From assembly GCA_023388335.1 (NCBI GenBank), contig JAEWGL010000189.1, positions 1 through 20,515 of the forward strand: a stretch of 20,515 nt of DNA, written 5' to 3'. The stretch is from Pseudomonadota bacterium. GTDB lineage: Bacteria; Pseudomonadota; Gammaproteobacteria; Pseudomonadales; Pseudomonadaceae. The position numbers and the translations under genes were made by a program. The first letter of the stretch is position 1; every line of letters begins with the position of its first letter. Below the pieces are notes generated by a model. That model was not told the origin of the DNA, did no database searches, and worked only from the letters and a program-made list of their open reading frames with translations. Positions 1 to 7,590 of the stretch are shown piece after piece.

Positions 1-48
1 GGGTTACCCTTACGCCTTATGTGTGTTTTCCCTCAAGGATCGATTGAA

Positions 49-783
49 ATGACCGAGCCAGTCAAACTGCGCCCCAACAGCCAGGCCCATTGCAAGGATT
101 GCAGCCTGGCCCCGCTGTGCCTGCCGCTGTCCCTCAACCTAGAGGACATGGACGCACTGGATGAGATCGTCAAGCGCGGCCGCCCGCTGAAGAAGGGTGA
201 GTTCCTGTTCCGCCAGGGTGACAATTTCGGCTCGGTCTACGCGGTACGTTCTGGGGCACTGAAGACCTTCAGCCTCAGTGACAGTGGCGAGGAGCAGATC
301 ACTGGCTTCCACCTGCCCAGTGAGCTGGTCGGGCTGTCGGGTATGGACACCGAGGCCTACCCGGTGTCGGCCCAGGCCCAGGAAACCACCTCGGTGTGCG
401 AGATCCCCTTCGAGCGACTGGATGAACTGTCGGTGCAACTGCCGCAGCTGCGTCGCCAGCTGATGCGGGTGATGAGCCGGGAGATCCGTGACGACCAGCA
501 GATGATGCTGCTGTTGTCGAAGAAGACCGCCGACGAGCGCATCGCCACCTTCCTGGTCAACCTGTCGGCGCGCTTTCGCGCCCGTGGCTACTCGGCCAAC
601 CAGTTCCGCCTGAGCATGTCGCGCAATGAGATCGGTAACTACCTGGGCCTGGCGGTGGAAACCGTATCGCGCGTGTTCACCCGCTTCCAGCACAATGGCC
701 TGATCAGCGCCGAGGGCAAGGAAGTGCATATTCTCGATCCGATCCAGCTGTGCGCGCTCGCGGGCGGCTCACTCGAAGCCTGA
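49..783 (+). CDS. anr: Anr, FNR-type anaerobic transcription regulator
   Basis: A 244-residue Crp/Fnr-family regulator that binds an oxygen-labile [4Fe-4S] cluster and, when anaerobic, dimerises on TTGAT-N4-ATCAA sites to switch on low-oxygen metabolism. The N-terminal cluster cysteines are visible as C15, C18 and C24 (CKDCSLAPLC), with the fourth at C117 (SVCEIPF), matching the FNR pattern. A cyclic-nucleotide-like beta-roll domain covers about residues 30-140, then a dimer helix, then a helix-turn-helix near 190-215 with E204, S207 and R208 (ETVSR), the residues FNR uses to read TTGAT. The start at 49 is chosen over an in-frame ATG at 19 because AAGGA (35-39) lies 9 bases upstream and the resulting length and N-terminus (MTEPVK) fit Pseudomonas Anr. 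The region upstream is outside the window, so autoregulation cannot be judged. It points the same way as apt, 55 bases away. Confidence 0.97.
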   Translation: MTEPVKLRPNSQAHCKDCSLAPLCLPLSLNLEDMDALDEIVKRGRPLKKGEFLFRQGDNFGSVYAVRSGALKTFSLSDSGEEQITGFHLPSELVGLSGMDTEAYPVSAQAQETTSVCEIPFERLDELSVQLPQLRRQLMRVMSREIRDDQQMMLLLSKKTADERIATFLVNLSARFRARGYSANQFRLSMSRNEIGNYLGLAVETVSRVFTRFQHNGLISAEGKEVHILDPIQLCALAGGSLEA

Positions 784-838
784 GCGGGCTGAAGACGGGT
801 TATACTGGCGGGCATTCGTTTTTCAGGATACCCGCCAC

Positions 839-1387
839 ATGCACAGCGACACCTTCGACCTCAAGGCCCTGATCCGCCCGGTACCGAACTTTCCCAAGCC
901 AGGCGTGATCTTCCGCGACATCACCCCGTTGTTCCAGTCGCCCCGGGGCCTGCGCTATGTCGCCGACCAGTTCATCGAACGCTACGTCGAGGCCGAATTC
1001 AGCCACATCGGCGCCATGGACGCGCGCGGCTTCCTGATCGGTTCGATCATTGCCCACCAGTTGAACAAACCGCTGATCCTGTTCCGCAAGCAGGGCAAGC
1101 TGCCGGCCGACGTCCTCGCCGAGGGCTACCAGACCGAATACGGCGAGGCCTTCCTGGAAGTGCATGCCGACAGCCTGTGCGAAGGGGATTCGGTGCTGAT
1201 CTTCGATGACCTGATCGCCACCGGCGGCACGCTGCTGGCGGCCACCAACCTGGTCCGCCGCACCGGCGCCCAGGTGTTCGAGGCCGCCGCCATCATCGAC
1301 CTGCCTGAACTGGAAGGCTCGCGCCGCCTGCAGGCCGCGGGCGTACCAACCTTCTGCCTGACCGAGTTTTCGCTGGCCGAGTTCTGA
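839..1387 (+). CDS. apt: Adenine phosphoribosyltransferase
   Basis: A 182-residue cytosolic enzyme that converts adenine and PRPP to AMP and pyrophosphate (purine salvage). The PRPP-binding signature of type I phosphoribosyltransferases is clear at about residues 119-132 (VLIFDDLIATGGTL). The N-terminal segment with PVPNFPKPGVIFRDITPL (15-32) is typical of bacterial Apt, and the length matches the family (about 180). The ATG at 839 follows a modest CAGGA (825-829). In the 55-base gap after anr, TATACT (801-806) could be a -10 element, but no good -35 lies 16-18 bases before it, so independent transcription is only possible. The stop at 1387 abuts a REP doublet, and the next gene converges from the other strand. 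Together with xdhAB at the far end of the window this gives two purine genes, but they are not in one operon. Confidence 0.97.
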   Translation: MHSDTFDLKALIRPVPNFPKPGVIFRDITPLFQSPRGLRYVADQFIERYVEAEFSHIGAMDARGFLIGSIIAHQLNKPLILFRKQGKLPADVLAEGYQTEYGEAFLEVHADSLCEGDSVLIFDDLIATGGTLLAATNLVRRTGAQVFEAAAIIDLPELEGSRRLQAAGVPTFCLTEFSLAEF

Positions 1388-1517
1388 GTGGAGCGGCCTT
1401 GCGCCGCGATCGGCCACGCAGCGGTCGTAGAACCGCTATCTACGGTACGCCAGGCTGAACGCGTTCGCAGGCTTTGCGACCGCTTCGCGGCCGATCGCAG
1501 GACAAGCCAGCTCCTAC
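1388..1517. repeat. REP doublet (two inverted REP copies) between apt and recR
   Basis: Two related ~40-base elements in opposite orientation, at 1388-1427 and 1477-1517. The reverse complement of the second (GGAGCTGGCTTGTCCTGCGA, then TCGGCCGCGAAGCGGTCG) aligns along nearly its full length with the first, sharing GCGATCGGCC and GCGGTCG. Such doublets are Pseudomonas repetitive extragenic palindromes. Lying between convergent genes, they could fold into a large cruciform or RNA hairpin that helps end transcription from both sides. The remaining bases to 1570 show nothing further that I recognise. The copies are diverged from each other, so this is probably an old insertion. Confidence 0.8.
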
Positions 1518-1570
1518 TAAGAATCGCGCGGCGCTGTTGTTTACGCCCCGCGGATAGATCTGCAGGTTGT

Positions 1571-2173
1571 TTAGAGGGTAATTGGCCGGCGTCCGGCAAA
1601 CGAGTGGGCCAGCGTTCCGCCGTCTACCAGCTCCAGCTCGCCTCCCAGCGGCACGCCATGGGCGATGCGTGAGGCGACCAGGCCTTTGTCGGCCAGCAGC
1701 TGGGCGATGTAATGGGCAGTCGCCTCGCCTTCCACGGTCGGGTTGGTGGCCAGGATCACCTCGGTAAAGCTACCCTGCTCCTCGATCCGCGCCATCAGCT
1801 GGGGAATGCCAATGGCATCCGGGCCAAGCCCATCCAGCGGCGACAGGTGGCCCTTGAGCACGAAGTAGCGGCCGCGGTATCCGGTCTGCTCCACCGCGTA
1901 GACATCCATCGGCCCTTCAACCACGCACAGCAAGCCATCGTCGCGACGCGGGTCGGCGCACTGCGGGCACAGTTCCTGCTCGGTCAGGGTGCGGCACTGA
2001 CGGCAGTGCCCGACGCCTTCCATGGCCTGGCTCAAGGCCTGCGACAGGCGCATGCCACCGCTGCGATCGCGCTCGAGCAGTTGCAGGGCCATGCGCTGGG
2101 CGGTTTTCTGACCTACCCCTGGCAGGGTGCGCAGGGCGTCGATCAGTTGGCGGATCAGGGGGCTGAAGCTCAT
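1571..2173 (-). CDS. recR: Recombination mediator protein RecR
   Basis: A 200-residue protein of the RecFOR pathway that, with RecO (and RecF), loads RecA onto single-stranded gaps during repair. Visible parts are a helix-hairpin-helix near residues 8-30 (LRTLPGVGQKTAQRMALQL), a four-cysteine zinc site (C57, C60, C69, C72; CRQC...CPQC), and a Toprim domain at about 81-175 (LCVVEGPMD and a conserved acidic/glycine core). The start at 2173 (MSFSPLIRQL) gives the usual RecR length. A longer frame to 2233 would run through the promoter described separately and is rejected. The Shine-Dalgarno is weak. The gene is last in the order dnaX-ebfC-recR, which is common in proteobacteria, but here a terminator and its own promoter stand between it and ebfC. 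Confidence 0.97.
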   Translation of the reverse strand: MSFSPLIRQLIDALRTLPGVGQKTAQRMALQLLERDRSGGMRLSQALSQAMEGVGHCRQCRTLTEQELCPQCADPRRDDGLLCVVEGPMDVYAVEQTGYRGRYFVLKGHLSPLDGLGPDAIGIPQLMARIEEQGSFTEVILATNPTVEGEATAHYIAQLLADKGLVASRIAHGVPLGGELELVDGGTLAHSFAGRRPITL

Positions 2174-2204
2174 GGTATAGGCCTGGCAGGACAACGAGAG
2201 GCGG

Positions 2205-2233
2205 TTTATACCGGCGCTGGCGACCTTCGTCAA
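2205..2233 (-). promoter_or_regulatory. Sigma70-type promoter for recR
   Basis: On the minus strand, TTGACG (2233-2228) and TATAAA (2210-2205) are separated by exactly 17 bases, a near-consensus sigma70 pair. Initiation would fall near 2198, giving a leader of about 25 bases before the recR ATG at 2173. It lies downstream of the terminator at 2356-2393, so recR can be transcribed apart from dnaX-ebfC. Activity is inferred from the motif only. Confidence 0.75.
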
Positions 2234-2355
2234 ATCAGCCCGGTCAAAGGTCTAGCGCGACCGGCTCTCAGGTGCATGCGCCTGGCAGCCATCGTGCAAT
2301 CCCAGCGCCGCTCAGACCTCAAGAACACCACAAACGCAAATGCAAATGCAGCCAT

Positions 2356-2393
2356 AAAAAAGCCGCACTTGTCTGACCAAGAGCGGCTTTTTC
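2356..2393 (-). terminator. Intrinsic terminator after ebfC (bidirectional shape)
   Basis: The arms AAAAAGCCGC (2357-2366) and GCGGCTTTTT (2383-2392) are perfectly complementary. Inside them a further CTTG/CAAG pair (2368-2371 and 2378-2381) extends the stem across an A-A mismatch around a six-base loop. The A and T tracts on both sides let it work in either direction. Reading leftward it lies 20 bases past the ebfC stop, so it should end dnaX-ebfC transcripts before recR. Confidence 0.85.
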
Positions 2394-2412
2394 ACTGCAG
2401 GCCAAGCGCTGC

Positions 2413-2739
2413 TTAGAACGGCATCTTGAAGCCCGGTGGCAGTTGCATACCAGCGGTCATGCCGCCCATTTTTTCCTGGCTGTTCTGCTCGACCTTGCGC
2501 ACAGCGTCATTGATGGCGGCGGCGATCAGGTCTTCGAGAACCTCCTTGTCTTCCTGCATCAGGCTGTCATCGATGCTGAGGCGCTTGACGTCGTGGCGAC
2601 CAGTCATCACCACGCTGACCAGGCCGGCGCCAGACTGGCCGGTCACTTCCGCGTTAGCCAGCTCTTCCTGCATCTTGGCCATTTTTTCCTGCATCTGCTG
2701 GGCCTGCTTCATCAGGCCGGCCATGCCACCTTTCATCAT
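2413..2739 (-). CDS. ebfC: Nucleoid-associated protein, YbaB/EbfC family
   Basis: A 108-residue small DNA-binding protein of the YbaB/EbfC family, which forms dimers that bind DNA with a tweezer-like shape and coat the nucleoid. The N-terminal half is a methionine/glutamine-rich helix (MKQAQQMQEKMAKMQEEL) typical of the family. A central beta segment (VTGQSGAGLVSVVMTGRHDVKRLSID) is followed by a second long helix, and the C-terminus is a glycine, methionine and proline-rich tail ending LPPGFKMPF. The start at 2739 is the first of two adjacent ATGs and has GAGG about 8 bases upstream. A longer frame to 2838 would overlap the dnaX stop and lacks family similarity. It is 73 bases downstream of dnaX with no evident terminator between, so the two are probably co-transcribed. 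Confidence 0.95.
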   Translation of the reverse strand: MMKGGMAGLMKQAQQMQEKMAKMQEELANAEVTGQSGAGLVSVVMTGRHDVKRLSIDDSLMQEDKEVLEDLIAAAINDAVRKVEQNSQEKMGGMTAGMQLPPGFKMPF

Positions 2740-2812
2740 GGGGAATACCTCGATTGAGTTACGTGATACGGCTGGCAACCGCCGGCCGCACGGGTTGTCC
2801 GTTACTGTCTGT

Positions 2813-4876
2813 TCACTGGCCCTGGCTGACCAGGGCATCTACCGGTTCAATACTATCCTGTCGCACCGTTGCGCCGAACTGGCGGATCATCTGCTGGATG
2901 AGCGGATCGCCATCGATGGACTGCTCGGCCTCGCGCTGACGGTCAGCGCGTTTGCGTGCCGCCGCCTGGGCGGGGGTCTCCTGCTCCGGGCGAATCAGCT
3001 CGATCGACAGCTTGAGCGTACGGCCCAAGTGCTGGTTCAGCGCGTCGTTGAGGCGCCGTTGCTGGGTCGAGTTGAACAACGCGCCCTGGGCGGGATCCAG
3101 GTGCAGCAGCCAGTCATCACCGTCAACGGCGATAAGACTACAGTTAGCGGCGATATTGCCGGTCATCCCTGAGATCGGCAACTGTGGGAATAATTCCAGC
3201 CATTGCAGGGCCAGGCCCGTGGCCGGCTGCGAAGCGGGCAAGGGGTCGGGCGTGGCGATGGGCTCATCCGGCTCGTGGACGTGCTCGGCCAGCTCGTCGA
3301 GGTAGCTGAAGCCAACCGGGTCGTCCTCGGGCGCGTAATAGTCTTCGTCCAGCGGCGGTTCGTCGTCGCGGTCCATGCCCGCAGGGCTGTAGGCGCCGGC
3401 ATCGAAGGGCGGCTCGTGCTGTTCGGGCGGGTAGTCATCTGTGGCTGTGCCGGCGGCGACCGACTGCGCTACCGGCTCGGGCGCGACAACCGGCGCAGCC
3501 GCCACGAGCGGCTCGACAGGGTCGTTCCATGGCAGGTCGACGTGCGTTTCGTCCTGCCGGGCAGGCGATGCCGCGACGGGCGCAGCGATCGGCTCGTTTG
3601 CGGCCTCGACCAGCGCGGGCGCAGGCTCGGTTACCGACTCGGAGACGGGCACAAGCAGCGCCGCTGGCGCAGACGGCTCGGCCGGCGCACTGGCGACTGG
3701 CGGCGCGACAGCTGCCACCTGAGGAGTGGGATCAGCTGTGGCCTGGCTGATCCCCACCGGCTTTAGTACCGGTCTTGGCGCATCGTCGTTGTCGGCCGGG
3801 CGGAACGCCAGCATGCGCAGCAGGACCATCTCGAAGCCGCCGCGTGGGTCGGGCGCCAGCGGCAAATCGCGCCGACCGATCAGGCCCATCTGGTAATAGA
3901 ACTGCACATCCTCGGCCGGCAGTGCCGCGGCCAGCGCGAGCACGCGGTCGCGGTCGCCCTGACCGTTGTCCACGGCTTCAGGGAGCGCCTGGGCAATCGC
4001 CACCCGGTGCAGCACATTGAGCATCTCGGCCAGTACGCCGCTCCAGTCCGGCCCCTGTTCGGCCAGGTTGCGCACGGCTTCGAGCAGCGCGCGGGCATCG
4101 CCTTCGAGCAACGCCTGCAACACGCCATAGACCTGGCCATGATCCAGGGTGCCGAGCATGGCGCGCACGTCGGCGGCCAGGACCTTGCCTTCACCAAAGG
4201 CGATCGCCTGATCGGTCAGGCTCATGGCATCGCGCATGGAGCCGTCGGCGGCACGCCCGAGCAGCCACAGGGCATCCTGCTCGAAGGGCACGTTCTCGGC
4301 GCCGAGCACATGGCTCAGGTGCTCCACCACCCGCTCCGGGCTCATGTTCTTGAGGGAGAACTGCAGGCAACGCGAGAGAATGGTCGCCGGCAACTTCTGC
4401 GGGTCGGTGGTGGCAAGGATGAATTTGACGTAGGGCGGCGGCTCTTCCAGTGTCTTGAGCAAGGCGTTGAACGAGTGACTGGAGAGCATGTGCACTTCGT
4501 CGATCAGGTAGACCTTGAAGCGCCCGCGGCTCGGCGCGTACTGCACGTTGTCGAGCAGTTCGCGGGTATCCTCGACCTTGGTACGGCTGGCAGCGTCGAT
4601 CTCGATCAGGTCGACGAAACGGCCCTCGTCGATCTCCCGGCACACCGAGCAGGTGCCGCACGGCGTGGAGGTGATACCGGTTTCACAGTTCAGGCACTTG
4701 GCGATGATCCGCGCGATGGTGGTCTTGCCCACGCCGCGGGTACCGGTGAACAGGTAGGCGTGATGCAGGCGCTGGTTGTCGAGCGCGTTGATCAGGGCCT
4801 TGAGCACATGGGTCTGGCCGACCATTTCGCGGAACGAGCGCGGACGCCATTTACGTGCAAGAACCTGATAACTCAT
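2813..4876 (-). CDS. dnaX: DNA polymerase III subunit tau (DnaX)
   Basis: A 687-residue clamp-loader ATPase that assembles the replicative polymerase and loads the beta clamp. In order: an AAA+ domain with Walker A GTRGVGKT (45-52), zinc cysteines C64, C73, C76 and C79, Walker B LIDEVHM (124-130), sensor ATTDPQK (155-161) and the SRC motif (168-170, arginine finger R169). A sensor-2 region (GSMRDAMSL, 212-220) and the collar domain to about 360 follow. Next is a proline/alanine-rich, then acidic, linker at about 361-550, and a C-terminal tau-specific domain (552-687) that contacts the polymerase. The start at 4876 (MSYQVLARKWRP) is the family N-terminus; 28 extra in-frame residues upstream are not conserved. 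I see no A-AAA-AAG slippery heptamer of the kind E. coli uses to make gamma, so a short form by that route is not evident. Confidence 0.97.
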   Translation of the reverse strand: MSYQVLARKWRPRSFREMVGQTHVLKALINALDNQRLHHAYLFTGTRGVGKTTIARIIAKCLNCETGITSTPCGTCSVCREIDEGRFVDLIEIDAASRTKVEDTRELLDNVQYAPSRGRFKVYLIDEVHMLSSHSFNALLKTLEEPPPYVKFILATTDPQKLPATILSRCLQFSLKNMSPERVVEHLSHVLGAENVPFEQDALWLLGRAADGSMRDAMSLTDQAIAFGEGKVLAADVRAMLGTLDHGQVYGVLQALLEGDARALLEAVRNLAEQGPDWSGVLAEMLNVLHRVAIAQALPEAVDNGQGDRDRVLALAAALPAEDVQFYYQMGLIGRRDLPLAPDPRGGFEMVLLRMLAFRPADNDDAPRPVLKPVGISQATADPTPQVAAVAPPVASAPAEPSAPAALLVPVSESVTEPAPALVEAANEPIAAPVAASPARQDETHVDLPWNDPVEPLVAAAPVVAPEPVAQSVAAGTATDDYPPEQHEPPFDAGAYSPAGMDRDDEPPLDEDYYAPEDDPVGFSYLDELAEHVHEPDEPIATPDPLPASQPATGLALQWLELFPQLPISGMTGNIAANCSLIAVDGDDWLLHLDPAQGALFNSTQQRRLNDALNQHLGRTLKLSIELIRPEQETPAQAAARKRADRQREAEQSIDGDPLIQQMIRQFGATVRQDSIEPVDALVSQGQ

Positions 4877-5186
4877 GGAAAACCATCGCAGCCGAATAAG
4901 CAGAAGACCGCTAATGCTAGCGGAGCGGGGGCAAAATTGCACCCTGCCGATCTCGTCCAAGCGATGCAGCGAGCCTGCGGATCAAGCGTAATCAGGGGGC
5001 GCGACACCTCCTTGCTCTCCGGCCACGGCTGCTGCGCGCTTTGGCGCGCATGAACCATCAGTGAAATCGAGCATATCAGCCAAGGGTACACCCGAGTGAC
5101 GTCGCGCCCGGCTGCCTGGATTAGCGCATTTACAACACGCCGATGCATTTGAGAATACCTATCGCCTGAAAAAATAAGCACAAATG
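4877..5186. other. Intergenic DNA between dnaX and the receptor gene
   Basis: No convincing gene is present; short frames here have no family resemblance. Close to dnaX there is an inverted repeat CCGCTA-ATGC-TAGCGG (4908-4923). On the minus strand it contains TAGCAT, a possible dnaX -10 element, but I cannot find a matching -35. A second short palindrome, GCGCGCTTTGGCGCGC, lies near 5034-5049. Base composition turns AT-rich from about 5165 onward towards the receptor gene. Confidence 0.5.
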
Positions 5187-5204
5187 GTAAATATTTTTAT
5201 TTAC
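5187..5204. promoter_or_regulatory. AT-rich palindrome upstream of the receptor gene
   Basis: GTAAATA (5187-5193) and TATTTAC (5198-5204) form a perfect inverted repeat around TTTT, within an AT-rich block (about 5165-5223) in otherwise GC-rich DNA. It lies about 145 bases upstream of the receptor start. Receptors of this type are usually controlled by iron through Fur, but by eye the site matches only about half of the 19-base Fur consensus. The assignment as an operator is therefore tentative. Confidence 0.35.
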
Positions 5205-5302
5205 ATATTTTTCACAATTTCATAGCCTTCCGCTGGCACCGAAGACCGAGTGCCATTTCCCCCCCTAAATGGACGTTCCCTACACTGACTCCGACTCCGC
5301 GC

Positions 5303-5337
5303 CCTGAGGCACGGGTCCTCTTGGGCTGTGCCTGAGG
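5303..5337 (+). promoter_or_regulatory. Leader hairpin covering the receptor Shine-Dalgarno
   Basis: The arms CCTGAGGCAC (5303-5312) and GTGCCTGAGG (5328-5337) pair over ten positions with a single G-G mismatch around a 15-base loop. The right arm includes GAGG, the only good Shine-Dalgarno candidate before the ATG at 5350 (12 bases away). In RNA the hairpin would therefore hide the ribosome site. Function is inferred. Confidence 0.45.
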
Positions 5338-5349
5338 ATTGATACCTAC

Positions 5350-7476
5350 ATGAACCGCTTCGCCCTGCGCCCGCTGACGCTCATGATTTCCTTCGCCGCT
5401 GCAAGCTCCCCGGCCTTTGCCGATGATGTCGTCGAGCTCGGCGCAAGCCAGGTGACCGCCACCGCCGACACCCTGGCGGGCCAGGCCACCACCGAAGGCA
5501 CCCGTTCCTACACTACGGGCTCCATGAACACCGCCACCAAGCTGCCGCTGTCGATCCGTGAGACGCCGCAATCGGTCAGCGTCATCACGCGCCAGCGCAT
5601 CGAAGACCAAGGCATGAACGACCTCAATGACGTGGTCAAGAACGCGCCGGGCGTGACCCTGAAGAAGTTTGGCTCTGACCGCCAGCAGTTCCTGGCGCGC
5701 GGCTTCCAGATCGACAACATCATGTACGACGGTCTGCCAACCAGCATCAGCACCTACACTCAAGACGTGGTGTCCTCGGCCGACCTGGCGATCTACGACC
5801 GCGTCGAAGTGGTGCGCGGGGCCACCGGCCTGATGACCGGTGCTGGTAGTCCGTCGGCGACCCTCAACCTGGTACGCAAGCGCCCGACCGCCACTCCGCA
5901 GGTGAGCGTCACCACCAGTACCGGCAGCTGGGACCGCTACCGCACCGAGTTCGACGCATCGAACAAGCTCAACGACTCCGGTACCGTGCGCGGTCGCGTG
6001 GTCGCTGCCTACCAGGATCACAACAGCTTCAGCGACCAGCGCGACAACCAGCGCCAGACATTCTATGGCGTCCTGGAGATGGACCTCGACGAGGCCACCA
6101 CCTGGACCCTGGGCGCGTCCAAGCAGCGCGACGACAACACCTCCGACTGGGGTGGCCTGCCCAGCGGCCTCAACGGCGAGAACCTCGACCTGCCGCGCTC
6201 GACCTTCCTCAGCAGCGACTGGGCCTACTGGGACAAGGACAACATCAGCCTGTTCACCGACCTGACCCACCGCTTCGACAACGGCTGGACCGGCAAGCTG
6301 GCCGCGCAGAAGACCTGGGCCAAGGCCTGGACCTTCTCCAGCTACCCTTCGTACGACGGCACCAACATCACCGAGTCTTCCGGCAAGTACGATGACACCG
6401 ACGACCAGACCAACCTTGATGCATCGCTCTCCGGCCCCTTCCAGCTGATGGGGCGCGAGCACGAACTGGTGGTTGGCACCAGCTGGCGCCGCGACGTCTT
6501 CGACCAGTGGGGTGGCTGGTCCAACGACGGCACCCTGATCAGCGATCCACGTCACTTCGGCCACAATGCCCCGAAGCCCGAGATCGACATGAGCCTCTGG
6601 CAGTACCGCAACACCGCGACCGAAAAAGCCGTCTATGCCGCCGCGCGCTTCAACCCGATCGATCCGCTGCACGTGATCGTCGGCGCCCGGGCCATGTGGT
6701 ACGACTTCAATGATCGGGTCGGCACGAGCGACTACACGGTCAACCGCAAGGTCACCCCCTACGCGGGCGTGGTCTACGACCTGAACGACACTTATTCGGT
6801 CTATGGCAGCTACACCCAGATCTTCAAGCCTCAGTCCGGCCAGACCCTGAGCCGCAGCTCGCTTGAACCCATGACGGGCGAGAACTACGAGATCGGCCTG
6901 AAGGGCGAATACCTCGATGGCGCGCTCAACGGCTCCGTGGCGCTGTTCGACATGACCCAGCAGAAGCGTGCCTACGCCCTCACCGAGCGTTGCTTCGGCA
7001 ACCAGACCTGCTACGAGGCCGCGGGCGAAGTGCGTAGCCGCGGTATCGACACAGAGCTGAGCGGCGCGCTGACCCCTGACTGGCAGTTCTCCGCGTCCTA
7101 CACCTATGTCTACAGCACCTATCAGAAGGACACGACCAACGAAGGCAAGCTCTTCGCCCCCGAGCAGCCCAAGCACCTGTTCAAGACTACCACCAGCTAC
7201 ACCCTGCCGGGCGAGCTGAACCAATGGCGAGTCGGCGCCGACCTCTACGCCCAGAGCGCCACTTTCAAGCACGTGGGCAGCGGCACCTCTGACCAGGCCG
7301 GCTACGCCCTGGTCGGCCTGATGGCCGGCTACCGCTTCAACGAGCACTGGGACGGTCGCGTCAACTTCAACAACGTCTTCGACAAGAAGTACTGGCAAGG
7401 CATCCCGAGCAGCGGTGGCGGCGGCGTCTACGGCGACCCACGCAACGTGATGTTCAGCCTGAAGTGGACGCTGTGA
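5350..7476 (+). CDS. TonB-dependent siderophore receptor (FhuE/FpvA-like)
   Basis: A 708-residue outer-membrane ferric-siderophore receptor. It has a signal peptide of residues 1-24 ending AFA, and a probable TonB box just after cleavage (about 27-37, VVELGASQVTA). The plug domain spans about 65-178 (IRETPQSVSVITRQRIEDQG; RVEVVRGATGLMTGAGSPSA). A 22-strand-type beta barrel then runs to the C-terminus with the usual closing segment (NNVFDKKYW...DPRNVMFSLKW). C548 and C554 sit close together in a predicted outer loop and may form a disulfide. The mature N-terminus is too short for an STN signalling domain, so it is a plain transporter, not a FecA/FpvA-type transducer, and no sigma/anti-sigma pair lies beside it. 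The siderophore cannot be named from sequence; xenosiderophore use is likely. Tandem stops (TGA TAA) and a terminator follow. Confidence 0.92.
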   Translation: MNRFALRPLTLMISFAAASSPAFADDVVELGASQVTATADTLAGQATTEGTRSYTTGSMNTATKLPLSIRETPQSVSVITRQRIEDQGMNDLNDVVKNAPGVTLKKFGSDRQQFLARGFQIDNIMYDGLPTSISTYTQDVVSSADLAIYDRVEVVRGATGLMTGAGSPSATLNLVRKRPTATPQVSVTTSTGSWDRYRTEFDASNKLNDSGTVRGRVVAAYQDHNSFSDQRDNQRQTFYGVLEMDLDEATTWTLGASKQRDDNTSDWGGLPSGLNGENLDLPRSTFLSSDWAYWDKDNISLFTDLTHRFDNGWTGKLAAQKTWAKAWTFSSYPSYDGTNITESSGKYDDTDDQTNLDASLSGPFQLMGREHELVVGTSWRRDVFDQWGGWSNDGTLISDPRHFGHNAPKPEIDMSLWQYRNTATEKAVYAAARFNPIDPLHVIVGARAMWYDFNDRVGTSDYTVNRKVTPYAGVVYDLNDTYSVYGSYTQIFKPQSGQTLSRSSLEPMTGENYEIGLKGEYLDGALNGSVALFDMTQQKRAYALTERCFGNQTCYEAAGEVRSRGIDTELSGALTPDWQFSASYTYVYSTYQKDTTNEGKLFAPEQPKHLFKTTTSYTLPGELNQWRVGADLYAQSATFKHVGSGTSDQAGYALVGLMAGYRFNEHWDGRVNFNNVFDKKYWQGIPSSGGGGVYGDPRNVMFSLKWTL

Positions 7477-7507
7477 TAAACGGCATCTGCCGCTGAAGGT
7501 ACAAGAC

Positions 7508-7533
7508 AACGCCAGCCATCGTGCTGGCGTTTT
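7508..7533 (+). terminator. Intrinsic terminator after the receptor gene
   Basis: AACGCCAGC (7508-7516) and GCTGGCGTT (7523-7531) form a perfect 9-base stem with a six-base loop, followed by T residues to 7533. It starts 31 bases past the receptor stop. The helicase-like gene converges on it and ends at 7591. Confidence 0.88.
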
Positions 7534-7590
7534 CGCGCTCACGCCACCGAGGACAGACCCCTCTAAGCCTGTTCACGGCAAGCCGGCCGT

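Noticed and set aside
1..48. Anr box or promoter for anr
   Set aside because: No TTGAT-N4-ATCAA site or convincing -35/-10 pair in the 48 bases available.
1388..1672. Short plus-strand frame directly after apt
   Set aside because: It is made mostly of REP sequence and then the antisense of recR.
4007..5053. Plus-strand open frame opposite dnaX and its upstream region
   Set aside because: Its first part mirrors the dnaX ATPase domain and the remainder is low complexity; no ribosome site or family match.
4873..5181. Possible 102-codon gene upstream of dnaX on the minus strand
   Set aside because: It has no Shine-Dalgarno or family resemblance and overlaps the dnaX start region; treated as non-coding.
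5187..5204. Fur box for the receptor gene
   Set aside because: Only about 10 of 19 positions match the consensus by eye, too weak to call; kept as an unassigned palindrome.
5212..7542. Long minus-strand open frame (776 codons) opposite the receptor gene
   Set aside because: It runs through the receptor terminator and leader, is V/A/G/D-rich and shows no domain. The plus-strand receptor has a signal peptide, plug and barrel, so this is a shadow frame.
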